Of a stretch of DNA of 64,000 nt, positions 52,822 through 60,772 are shown one piece after another. The position numbers and the translations under genes were made by a program. The stretch spans positions 1 through 64,000 of the forward strand of contig DAOOGN010000008.1 in NCBI GenBank assembly GCA_035415725.1. The letters are read 5' to 3'. This DNA comes from DSWT01 sp035415725 (lineage in GTDB: Bacteria; Chloroflexota; Anaerolineae; B4-G1; SLSP01). The notes under the pieces are model-generated. The model saw only the letters and a list, made by a program, of their open reading frames with translations, had not been told where the DNA came from and searched no databases. Within the stretch, counting starts at the first letter, position 1. Every line of letters begins with the position of its first letter.

Positions 52822-53774
52822 CCGGTCGGGCTGAGAGTCGAGAAAGAGGAGGGCCGGCGACGGTGGCGCACGTGACGGATTTCTGCCATCGCTACCCGGG
52901 CGAGCTGGTCACCTTCTTCACCTGTGTCGAAGTGCGGGAAGCCACGTCGAATCTCACCCTCCGCATTACCCTGCCAAACGGACTGACACTGCACGATTAC
53001 AGCGCGCCGCCCGCATTCAAGGGCGCCGCGCCCTACGTCGAAGTCGATGCCAACGCCCACTACCTCGTTTGGTCACTGCCAGGAAACCTGCCCGCCGGAG
53101 CGCGCTACGAATATCAGGCCCAAGCGCGCGTCGCGCCTACGGCACACGACAAGGAGATCACGAGCCGGGCCGTCGTCACCCAGGGGGACGATAGAGTGGG
53201 TGAAGAAAGCGTCACCTTGAATGTCCATGCTAAAGGCAGTTACCTGCGGTATCTGCCGGAAATTTACGCCGAAGACGAACTGATGGGGCGTTTCTTGATG
53301 CTGTTTGAAAGTTTCTGGGCGCCCATCGAGACGCAGATCGACAGCATCAGCTACTATTTCAACCCGGAGATGACGCCGCCCGACTTTCTGCGCTGGCTGG
53401 CCTCCTGGTTCGACCTGACGTTGAATGAACGTCTGCCGGAAGAGCGCCGGCGGCGCTTAGTGCAGGCAGCCGTGTCGCTCTATCGCCAGCGCGGCACCCC
53501 TCAAGGGCTGAAGCGTTACCTGGAAATCTACACCGGGGGGGACGCCCACATCGTCGAGCACCGGTCCGACAACTTCCGCCTGGGAGCCGACGCGACGCTT
53601 GGCCCCGCCATCGCACTTGGGCGGAACAATCGCCCGCACACCTTCACCGTGCTGCTGCGTTTACCGCCGACCGATGTCCATGAGGAGGCATGGATCAACA
53701 ACATTCACGCGCTTATCGAGGCTGAAAAACCGGCGCACACGGCATACACGCTCCACGTCGAACCCTTAACCTAA
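52818..53774 (+). CDS. Baseplate/tail protein I (Afp12-like)
   Basis: A 318-residue protein. The C-terminal 180 residues are tail protein I of the P2 gpI type (SYLRYLPEIYAEDELMGRFL, then FLRWLASWFDLTLNERLPEE and LYRQRGTPQGLKRYLEIYTG). The N-terminal 120 residues are a beta-sandwich that looks like an Ig/CARDB-type domain, not found in P2. The start at 52818 overlaps the upstream stop by 4 bp; the frame open from 52764 is a continuation into the upstream gene. Confidence 0.88.
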   Translation: MTGRAESRERGGPATVAHVTDFCHRYPGELVTFFTCVEVREATSNLTLRITLPNGLTLHDYSAPPAFKGAAPYVEVDANAHYLVWSLPGNLPAGARYEYQAQARVAPTAHDKEITSRAVVTQGDDRVGEESVTLNVHAKGSYLRYLPEIYAEDELMGRFLMLFESFWAPIETQIDSISYYFNPEMTPPDFLRWLASWFDLTLNERLPEERRRRLVQAAVSLYRQRGTPQGLKRYLEIYTGGDAHIVEHRSDNFRLGADATLGPAIALGRNNRPHTFTVLLRLPPTDVHEEAWINNIHALIEAEKPAHTAYTLHVEPLT

Positions 53775-53798
53775 AACTATCGAGAAAGGCAGGTCATT

Positions 53799-54923
53799 GT
53801 GGATAAAAACAATCTATTGCAGGCACTTCCAAGCAAGAAAATCAAGCCGGTGGACGGCATGGCCGTGACCGCCGATGTGTGGGAAGAAGCCCATGACTAT
53901 CATCAACGCATGCAGCAGGCGCACGTCATGGCTTTTCACGGCGCGGGCATCGTCGCCGGGCTAGAAGTCATCGCCAGCGACCCGCCTGACACGGCGGTCT
54001 ACATCCTGCCGGGCGTCGCCGTCGATCCACTCGGTCAGATGATTGTGCTTCCCCAGCCGGTTGCCTACGACATCGGCCACGAGATGGAAGGACTGCTCTA
54101 CCTGCTGCTGAGTTATGGGGAGGGTCGCCCACGCGCTGACAAGGATGTAAAACAGTCTGATGGTCCGCTGTATGTGCACGCGGAATTCTCCGTCGCGGCA
54201 CGGACGACGCTGCCCAACGCGCCCTACGTCGAACTGGCGCGTGTCCAGCGGCGTAAACGTGACGACAATTTCAGCGACGCGCCGAATCCGGCGCAGCCCG
54301 GTTTCAATGAGATCGATCTGCGTTTCCGCCGTGAAATCGGCGCGCCCCGCGAGATCAGGATTGCCGTCTGCTACCTGGGTGAGGTCAAGGAGAAAAAACA
54401 AGGGCGCGGGGCAGCCTCTCTGGCGCACGCGCTCAACCAGAGGGGGCGTTATTTCGTCACCGTGGAAGATGACGCGCGTCTCGCTCCTGGCGTCGAGGCC
54501 AACACCCTCATCTACCTGGTCGGACAAGGAAAATTCGAGTTGGGCACCGGTCAAATCAACGGCCTCACCAACTATGTCAACAAAGGGAAAGGCACGCTCT
54601 TCATCGAAAGTACCGATGCCGCTTCCCACGCCGCTTTCCAGAGTCTATTCGCAACGATGAATCTAAAACCCGATGCACTAGAGGCTGGATACTGGTTGTT
54701 GACGGAGCCAAACCTCTTCGCCGCGCCGCCGCCTGGATTCGAGCCGGAGAGCACACCCGAAATTCTGTTCACCGATGGCGTGATTTTCAGCGCAGGTAAC
54801 TACGGACTGGCCTGGCAAGGGGAAATCAAAAGCGGCGTCCCCTCGCGGGAGTACCTGCGTTCCGTCGCCGAGTGGGGTGAAAATATCATCACCTACGCCT
54901 GGGAGCGGCACCGGCGTCGATAA
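53799..54923 (+). CDS. Baseplate/fibre-associated protein with GATase-like C-terminus
   Basis: A 374-residue protein. The N-terminal 130 residues carry VDGMAVTADVWEEAHDYHQ, FHGAGIVAGLEV and VAVDPLGQMIVLPQPVAYD, a pattern seen in proteins encoded beside phage-like tails in Chloroflexota and cyanobacteria. The C-terminal 170 residues (LIYLVGQGKFELGTGQIN, then YVNKGKGTLFIES) look like a DUF4159/GATase-like flavodoxin fold. It occupies the position of the tail fibre gene but has no fibre repeats. The start is GTG with aaaggcagg upstream. Function is unknown. Confidence 0.6.
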   Translation: MDKNNLLQALPSKKIKPVDGMAVTADVWEEAHDYHQRMQQAHVMAFHGAGIVAGLEVIASDPPDTAVYILPGVAVDPLGQMIVLPQPVAYDIGHEMEGLLYLLLSYGEGRPRADKDVKQSDGPLYVHAEFSVAARTTLPNAPYVELARVQRRKRDDNFSDAPNPAQPGFNEIDLRFRREIGAPREIRIAVCYLGEVKEKKQGRGAASLAHALNQRGRYFVTVEDDARLAPGVEANTLIYLVGQGKFELGTGQINGLTNYVNKGKGTLFIESTDAASHAAFQSLFATMNLKPDALEAGYWLLTEPNLFAAPPPGFEPESTPEILFTDGVIFSAGNYGLAWQGEIKSGVPSREYLRSVAEWGENIITYAWERHRRR

Positions 54924-54938
54924 AACTATGGATCGACT

Positions 54939-56336
54939 ATGAATTCGCAGATAAGAATTGAAGTCATCGACAAAGAGGGCTGGCGGAAAGAGTTTGCGTT
55001 CCAGAAAAGCCTCTTTCACATCGGCAGTGCCGCTGTGAACGATCTTGTTTTGGAGAGCATGCGCGGCGGGGGGGTCGCTGCGCGTCACGCACAATTGATC
55101 GCCGCTCCAGATGGCAGTGGGTATCGTCTGGTGAATTTAGGCGATACGGATATCCTGTTGAACGAGGCCGGCGATAAACCCGTGCCGCCTCATTCCGTAG
55201 CCTCCGTAAGGGATGGCTCCATGGTGAAAATAGGTGATTTTACGCTCATCTTCCACGGCGAGGCCATGATGCTCACGGCTGTACCTACCGACGGGCGCAG
55301 TTCCCACATCGGGCTGCGTTTATCGATGCCCCGAACGCAGTTAGCGCCACACCAAAGCCTTACCGGGATGCTGACCGTCGGCAACCACGGGGATCAGGCC
55401 GGCGTGCAATTTACGCTCGAACTGGAGGGGCTGGATCCAGACTGTTACACCATCGAACCGGCCCCCTTATTGTCCTCAGGCTCAGAGAGAGAAGTCGCTC
55501 TCCGCCTTTTCCACCGGGGGAACAAACCCCTGGCCGGCGAACATACACTCACCATTCGTGCCACCGCTCCGCAGGCCTATCCGACCGAGGAAGCGACCGT
55601 CCGGTGGACGATACAAGTTCAGCCGTTCTACCAGCATACACTGCGCCCCGTGTCCACGGTCAATGTTCCAGCCTCGCCCCTTGAGGACCTGCTCCCACCG
55701 ACCAGCGCAACTCGACCCGCCGCACGATCGACAACGCCACGCCCGGTGACGCCGCCTCCGGTTGTCACGGCTCAAAAGCCACCCGCTCCCTGGGAGGAAG
55801 TGCCCCCAGCGCCGGGCACCCCGGCAGAGGCAGCGCCGGCGATGCCGGAGAAACAGCAGGTACGCCTCCTGAAAGCCGTTTCGCCGTCCAACGTTGAAGC
55901 AGAGCCGCCAAAAGCGGCTCCTGCCCCATCTGCGGCAGAGGATTGGTGGGCAGGAACCGAGGTCCCTGCCGTTCCCGCAGCGGTCGTCGAAGTGGAACCT
56001 GCCGCCATGCCGGCAACCGTCGCTCCCGAACCCGACGTGGTTGAAACATTGCCGCCTGCTCCGGTGGAGGTGGCGACCACGCCGGAAGTCACAACGCCAG
56101 ACACAGCAGCCGTTGTGGCGGAAACTGCTCCAACGCCTGCCGGCGACGATGGGTGGGGTGCGCCGGAGAAAGAGACACCTCAGCCTGTCGTGAAAATCAC
56201 AGCGCCCCCGCAGGCCGAACCGGTGCGCTCCGGCGAAGCTGAAGTCAAACCGTCATCCCAAGAGGAGAACTGGTGGTCTGAACCGGAAAAGACAGCGACT
56301 CCTCCCACCACTAACGAGGATTGGTGGTCAGCGTAA
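54939..56336 (+). CDS. FHA-domain protein with Trp-rich tail
   Basis: A 465-residue protein without membrane segments. Residues 1-100 are an FHA fold (FHIGSAAVNDLVLES, ARHAQLIAAP, VNLGDTDILLN), but the GR Arg is replaced (HIGS) and the Asn-Gly of the typical loop is lost, so phosphothreonine binding is uncertain. Residues about 130-225 are an Ig-like domain homologous to one in the 1040-aa protein (LEGLDPDCYTI). The rest is Pro/Ala-rich with four acidic-Trp motifs (EDWWAG, DDGWGAPE, ENWWSEPE, EDWWSA). FHA proteins regulate type VI secretion; a similar role here is inferred from place. Confidence 0.65.
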   Translation: MNSQIRIEVIDKEGWRKEFAFQKSLFHIGSAAVNDLVLESMRGGGVAARHAQLIAAPDGSGYRLVNLGDTDILLNEAGDKPVPPHSVASVRDGSMVKIGDFTLIFHGEAMMLTAVPTDGRSSHIGLRLSMPRTQLAPHQSLTGMLTVGNHGDQAGVQFTLELEGLDPDCYTIEPAPLLSSGSEREVALRLFHRGNKPLAGEHTLTIRATAPQAYPTEEATVRWTIQVQPFYQHTLRPVSTVNVPASPLEDLLPPTSATRPAARSTTPRPVTPPPVVTAQKPPAPWEEVPPAPGTPAEAAPAMPEKQQVRLLKAVSPSNVEAEPPKAAPAPSAAEDWWAGTEVPAVPAAVVEVEPAAMPATVAPEPDVVETLPPAPVEVATTPEVTTPDTAAVVAETAPTPAGDDGWGAPEKETPQPVVKITAPPQAEPVRSGEAEVKPSSQEENWWSEPEKTATPPTTNEDWWSA

Positions 56337-56361
56337 ACGCAAACAACATACGGGGTAAATC

Positions 56362-57339
56362 TTGAAATCACTCCACACGTTGGCTCTTATTTTCATATCG
56401 AGATCGAGTCACGCCAGCGCCGGCCCCCAGGCATGGCATTGGTTCCTCCTTATCATTGTGGTGGGGGCACTGACGGCATGGATTCTACCGGCGATCTTCA
56501 AGTGGCAGCGTCAACGCGCCCGTAAAACGATCCCCCTGGAGCTTATCAACGAGGGCAATGTGCGCAGTCGCTATGCTCTGCACGCTGCCGAGCCTACAGG
56601 CAAGCTCGAGTTTCACTTCCGCCTCAATGGTCAGCCGTTGCCCGAACAGGTGATGACGGTTGTCGTAGCCGGCGGTCAGCGCTCAGCCATCAGCCGTCAG
56701 CCATCAGCGGTCAGCCCGAAAGCCGTGGCCACAGGCGCTGCTCCTGTAAAGGCGGGGGCAAACGTGCAGAAAACGCTATCCGGCGCGTCGCAAAAGGGAG
56801 GAGTCGTCGCCGGGCTACTCTCCACGTTAGGGAGGCTCCTGCCCGGAACGGCAGGACAATCGCTCAGCGGGGTTGGACGTGAAGTGCGACAGGGGCAGCA
56901 GACGATGATACAGGCGCAGCAAGCTGCACACTACGCCGGAAAGTTGCAACCTAAACCGGGGGCAAGTTCTCAGCCGTCAACGGTCAGCCGTCAGCCGTCA
57001 ACGGTCAGCCGTCAGCCGTCAGCGGCTAGCCGTCAGCCAGAAGGAGAGGGACGCGGTGTAGAACGTACCGCCGTCGAGATTTGGGTACAGACGCCCTTCG
57101 TCGAACCGGGGGGAAAAATGCGCCTCGATCTGCAAGTCCAACCGGCCCGTCCTTATCAGACCAGGCATTATCCCTATGTCTTGAAATCACGCTCTCTTGA
57201 ATACAAAGAGGCGCCTGTGATGACTGCGGAAGAGACGGTTTTATGCAAGGGGCTCAGCCCCTTTGAGCGTTTCGCACCTTTTCTACTCTGGATAGCCTGT
57301 ATTACAGTTTTATTGAATGTGTTTCTTTCCTTGTGGTAA
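56362..57339 (+). CDS. Two-TM protein with repeat-derived segment
   Basis: A 325-residue protein with an N-terminal membrane helix (about 26-45) and a C-terminal one (about 303-323). Between them are a short Ig-like part (RKTIPLELINEGNVRSRY, similar to the juxtamembrane domain of the next gene product) and a disordered middle. The disordered middle includes serine-rich blocks (SRQPSxVS) encoded by the cagccgtcagc-type repeat, at 56673-56716 and 56970-57040. The start is TTG. It lies 25 bp after the FHA gene and shares its operon. It could be a partner of the larger FHA-TM protein. Confidence 0.55.
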   Translation: MKSLHTLALIFISRSSHASAGPQAWHWFLLIIVVGALTAWILPAIFKWQRQRARKTIPLELINEGNVRSRYALHAAEPTGKLEFHFRLNGQPLPEQVMTVVVAGGQRSAISRQPSAVSPKAVATGAAPVKAGANVQKTLSGASQKGGVVAGLLSTLGRLLPGTAGQSLSGVGREVRQGQQTMIQAQQAAHYAGKLQPKPGASSQPSTVSRQPSTVSRQPSAASRQPEGEGRGVERTAVEIWVQTPFVEPGGKMRLDLQVQPARPYQTRHYPYVLKSRSLEYKEAPVMTAEETVLCKGLSPFERFAPFLLWIACITVLLNVFLSLW

Positions 57340-57351
57340 CTCTGTTATTAC

Positions 57352-57473
57352 AGGACTTACGCAAGCCTGGTTCGAATCAAGCGGTGGAGGATTTGTAGAG
57401 ACGCCTTCAGGCGTCTCTTAGGAGCTAAAAACGGCTAAAGCCGTCACTACAAACGGAAATTTGCGTAAGTCCT
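57352..57473. mobile_element. MITE-like element with 13-bp terminal inverted repeats
   Basis: A 122-bp non-coding element with perfect 13-bp ends aggacttacgcaa (57352-57364) and ttgcgtaagtcct (57461-57473). Inside is a 9-bp hairpin at 57397-57418 and another small dyad, acggct/agccgt, at 57431-57444. A 22-bp exact inverted copy of its right end is at 60714-60735. It separates the two-TM gene from the FHA-TM gene. Confidence 0.65.
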
Positions 57474-57510
57474 AAATTATTGGTTATGATTGGAAGGGAG
57501 TAGAGGTCCG

Positions 57511-60500
57511 ATGCCTAAAACGGATCAAATAGAAGTTATCAGTCCCGACGGCGCGATCACGTTCTACGATCTGGATGCAAGCAAAGGCATTACCAATATC
57601 GGGCGGCATCCTGACAACGACATCGTCCTGGACGCGCCCAACGTGGCACCTTTTCACGCGATTCTGGATCATCGCCACAAACCTTATGAGATCGTTATCC
57701 TGAGCGAACAGGGTGAAACGCGGTTAGCAGGCCAGGCGCTGGCGGCCAATATCTCCACGGCGCTACAGAATTGGGATACGGTGGAGATCGATAGCCATCT
57801 CATTATCCTGCTCGAAGAGGCGGGAACCCAGGTGGTTCCCCGTACACCGTCCAAACCGACTCCTGCCACAACGGGCACACGTGTTGTGCCGACGCCGACG
57901 CCGCAGTCGGGAGCTATTGTGCCGACCTCACCGGCGTCGGCAGCGACAGCCGCTCACCAGCCCTGGCGGTTGAACGCGCCTCAGCCGGATCACAGCGATG
58001 AATTTATTGTGGCGCAGATCGCACAGCGCGAAGTAACGCTCAACGTCGATCAACCGACGTTGTTTGAAGTCACCCTGATCAACGGCGGCCCCATTGTGGC
58101 AACGTTCGGGGTCGATGTCGAAGGATTGGACCCCCAATGGGTCACCCTCTCGCCGCCGCAGATCAACTTGAATGAGGGTGAGCGCGGCGTTGTTTTTGTC
58201 CAGATCACGGTTCCGCGCCATCCCTCGAGCCTGGCGGGCCTCTACAACGTAGCCATTGTGGTCACCTCGCCCAATCACGCCGGGCGCAGCAGTCGCCTGG
58301 GCATGATGGCAACGGTGACTCCCTATTACGCCTTCAAAGTAGGAGAACTCTCGCCCAGGCAACAGAACGTCTCGTGGCGCAGGCAAACAGCCCGAACCAC
58401 GATTCCCCTCACCAACCAGAGCAACACCGCGACGGTTTTCCGGCTGACTGCCGAAGATGACGAGAAAGCCTGCCATTTCGAGTTTGAAATCCCCGCCGAA
58501 AGAACCCGCCTGGCCGTTCAAGCGCAAATTCCGCTCCAGCCCGACGAAGCGGTCGCCGTCCCTCTTTACGTGACGCCGACCAAACGGCCTGTGTTCGGGA
58601 TGCGCCGCCGTCTTCACTCCTATACGGCCACTGTCACCATGCAAGAAGCCGAGCCAACGCCACGTTCGTTGTTGGGACAACTCAGGAGCAGGCCGCTCCT
58701 GGGGCCTTTATCACTCTTCCTCATCTTGCTGTGTCTGGCGATATTGGCCGTGTTGATCTTCAGGCCCAACGCGCAATGGCTGCTGGCGAACGGCGCCCCT
58801 GAAATGACGATCACATCCGGCGACGAAGTGCTCATCTCGTGGAAAGCCTCAGCGTTGTCCCATAACGTCACCGTCGACACGGTGGACACGCGCAATCCAC
58901 CCATCGATACCAACCAGGAGCGACGCGGCCAGACACGGCTTAGTCCGCTCTACTCCGGCGTCTATACGCTGCGGGCCGAGAGTTTTCTCTTCCCTCTCCT
59001 TGACCCTCTCTTTCCCCAGACGTTCGACCCGCTTATCGTGTCCACCAAAGATGTCAGAATCAATGTCAAACCGATTTATCCTCTCATCCAATCTTTCAGC
59101 CTCGAAGGTTACCGGGAGCAACTGGACACGACGTCTTACCGCATCTTCCAGGGGGATGCCGTTAATCTGCGGTGGACCGTACTCAACGCTAACGAAGTCG
59201 AACTGGCAACCAACGGCGAGCCCCAACTGCTGCCGACGACAGAGCATATCGCCCAACGCGACATTTCACCGCAGATCAATACCGCCTACAAACTCGTCGC
59301 CAGGAATCTCTACACCGGCGAGGGCGCTCCGGCTGCCGAAGCGGGTCTGTCAATCTTCGTCATTACCCCTTCACCGACGCCGGTGCCCGTGCCCGTGCCA
59401 CAACGTTTCACGGCACGGCCGCTGGAGATCACCGCCGGGGAAACCGTCACCGTCGAGTGGGAAGTGCCCAACGCGACGAAGGTGAATATCACCAACTTGC
59501 CGGGGGATTTTCCGCCGTTGGGCAGCACCACCCACAAACCTCTGGAGACTACCGACTATCGTCTGACGGCCTTCTACAAAGAGGGCGACATCGAAAAGAG
59601 CATGGTCAGCAGCATCGTCGTGCGCGTCATCGTCAAACCGGCACCCACGCCCACACCGCAGCCGCAACCGGCGGTCATTAATCTGTTCGAGGGTACCTAT
59701 TCCGGCAACTTTTATCATGGTCTATCCAAACAGGTAACGCTGGTCTGGTCCGTCACCGGCGATACCACCAACATTGAGATCGAAGGCGCAACGATGGGCA
59801 TAGTGAGCAACCTCAGCCCCAGCGGACAGATGCAGATCATTATCTCTGACGACACTTTCTTCATTCTTAAAGCCTATTATAAAGACGAGGTCAAAGCGTC
59901 CAAGATGATCCAACTCACGGCTAAGGATCCACCGCCGACGCCGACACCCATACCGCCGGCCCCCGTGATCACCAAATTCGAGGCTTCTGCCGCCGACTTG
60001 GCTGCCGTCATCGTCGGCATTCCGGTCGCCAGTGGAACCACGAATACGCGCGCCTATGAGGTCAAGTACGGCTCGAACATTCTGCTTTCCTGGAGCGTGG
60101 AAAATGCCAAAAAAGTCACCTTAGACTTTACCGACAAAGGGGGCGCCAAGACCAGCTATGGCGATCAAAGTCTTGCGGGGCAACTCCCCGTCAACGTGAC
60201 GGCCTCCGGTCAGTATCAACTCAAGGCAGAGCATCAGGATCCGTCGCAAAGTCCGGTATATGCGTACATCCAGATCAACCTGATGGCAATGACGAAGCCG
60301 CCAGCTCCCACCAACGTCCGCGGGCCGGTAGCCACCAGTCAGACCCCCCCTATCGAGATTACCTGGGAATACGTGGCCGCCAGCCAGGATGACATCATTG
60401 GCTTCATCGTCTATCGTGGCAATTCTGGAGATTCACCGGATGCCTTCATCCAGCAATCCGGGCTTATCTCGCAAACGACGCCGCCGTATGCGTGGACCGA

Positions 60501-60633
60501 CAGCGCGACGTCGGTTTGCGGGAAAGGATATTACGTGGTTGCCCTCTACGTCGACATCGCCGACAATCAGACGAAGGAAAGCGATAAAAGCAATATCTGG
60601 TATTCAGAACCTTGCCCAACGCCGGCACCTTAG
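57511..60633 (+). CDS. FHA-TM-Ig-FN3 membrane protein
   Basis: A 1040-residue protein. An N-terminal FHA domain (ITNIGRHPDNDIVLDAP, APFHAIL) keeps the GR but loses the SxxH Ser and the loop Asn. Then come two Ig-like domains (about 150-385) and one membrane helix (about 397-420, PLSLFLILLCLAILAVLIF). A 620-residue outer part follows, made of repeated Ig-like modules with PTPTPVPVPVP-type linkers and a C-terminal FN3-like domain (PPIEITWEY, IIGFIVYRGN). The FHA would be cytoplasmic and the Ig/FN3 arm outside. I infer a link between cytoplasmic CIS parts or phospho-signals and the envelope. The start at 57511 is the ATG after tagagg. Confidence 0.65.
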   Translation: MPKTDQIEVISPDGAITFYDLDASKGITNIGRHPDNDIVLDAPNVAPFHAILDHRHKPYEIVILSEQGETRLAGQALAANISTALQNWDTVEIDSHLIILLEEAGTQVVPRTPSKPTPATTGTRVVPTPTPQSGAIVPTSPASAATAAHQPWRLNAPQPDHSDEFIVAQIAQREVTLNVDQPTLFEVTLINGGPIVATFGVDVEGLDPQWVTLSPPQINLNEGERGVVFVQITVPRHPSSLAGLYNVAIVVTSPNHAGRSSRLGMMATVTPYYAFKVGELSPRQQNVSWRRQTARTTIPLTNQSNTATVFRLTAEDDEKACHFEFEIPAERTRLAVQAQIPLQPDEAVAVPLYVTPTKRPVFGMRRRLHSYTATVTMQEAEPTPRSLLGQLRSRPLLGPLSLFLILLCLAILAVLIFRPNAQWLLANGAPEMTITSGDEVLISWKASALSHNVTVDTVDTRNPPIDTNQERRGQTRLSPLYSGVYTLRAESFLFPLLDPLFPQTFDPLIVSTKDVRINVKPIYPLIQSFSLEGYREQLDTTSYRIFQGDAVNLRWTVLNANEVELATNGEPQLLPTTEHIAQRDISPQINTAYKLVARNLYTGEGAPAAEAGLSIFVITPSPTPVPVPVPQRFTARPLEITAGETVTVEWEVPNATKVNITNLPGDFPPLGSTTHKPLETTDYRLTAFYKEGDIEKSMVSSIVVRVIVKPAPTPTPQPQPAVINLFEGTYSGNFYHGLSKQVTLVWSVTGDTTNIEIEGATMGIVSNLSPSGQMQIIISDDTFFILKAYYKDEVKASKMIQLTAKDPPPTPTPIPPAPVITKFEASAADLAAVIVGIPVASGTTNTRAYEVKYGSNILLSWSVENAKKVTLDFTDKGGAKTSYGDQSLAGQLPVNVTASGQYQLKAEHQDPSQSPVYAYIQINLMAMTKPPAPTNVRGPVATSQTPPIEITWEYVAASQDDIIGFIVYRGNSGDSPDAFIQQSGLISQTTPPYAWTDSATSVCGKGYYVVALYVDIADNQTKESDKSNIWYSEPCPTPAP

Positions 60634-60694
60634 GATACGACCGCCTTATGGTCCCCAAGGCAATCCCTTGAAAAGAGTCCGGGAGTCGGTTCGA

Positions 60695-60707
60695 GACCTG
60701 ACAGGTC
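60695..60707. repeat. Short palindrome gacctgacaggtc
   Basis: A 13-base perfect palindrome around one base, in the 139-bp gap before the FG-GAP gene. It may be part of a small intergenic repeat. Confidence 0.35.
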
Positions 60708-60713
60708 TACCCG

Positions 60714-60735
60714 TAGGACTTACGCAAATTTCCGT
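60714..60735. repeat. Inverted copy of the 57352 element end
   Basis: The 22 bases beginning taggacttacgcaaat are the exact reverse complement of 57453-57474. With the element at 57352-57473 they bracket the FHA-TM gene in inverted orientation. Confidence 0.65.
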
Positions 60736-60772
60736 CGCCCGACAATATTGATGGCTTTGAGGGAAGACAAAG

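Noticed and set aside
33047..53774. Reading the tail genes as a prophage
   Set aside because: No capsid, portal, terminase, lysis or integrase genes; DUF4157, DUF4255 and the AAA+ ATPase mark an eCIS.
33047..60633. Type VI secretion system
   Set aside because: No TssJLM membrane complex, no ClpV and no paired TssB/TssC sheath genes; the single long sheath and the ATPase type are eCIS. The FHA genes alone do not make it type VI.
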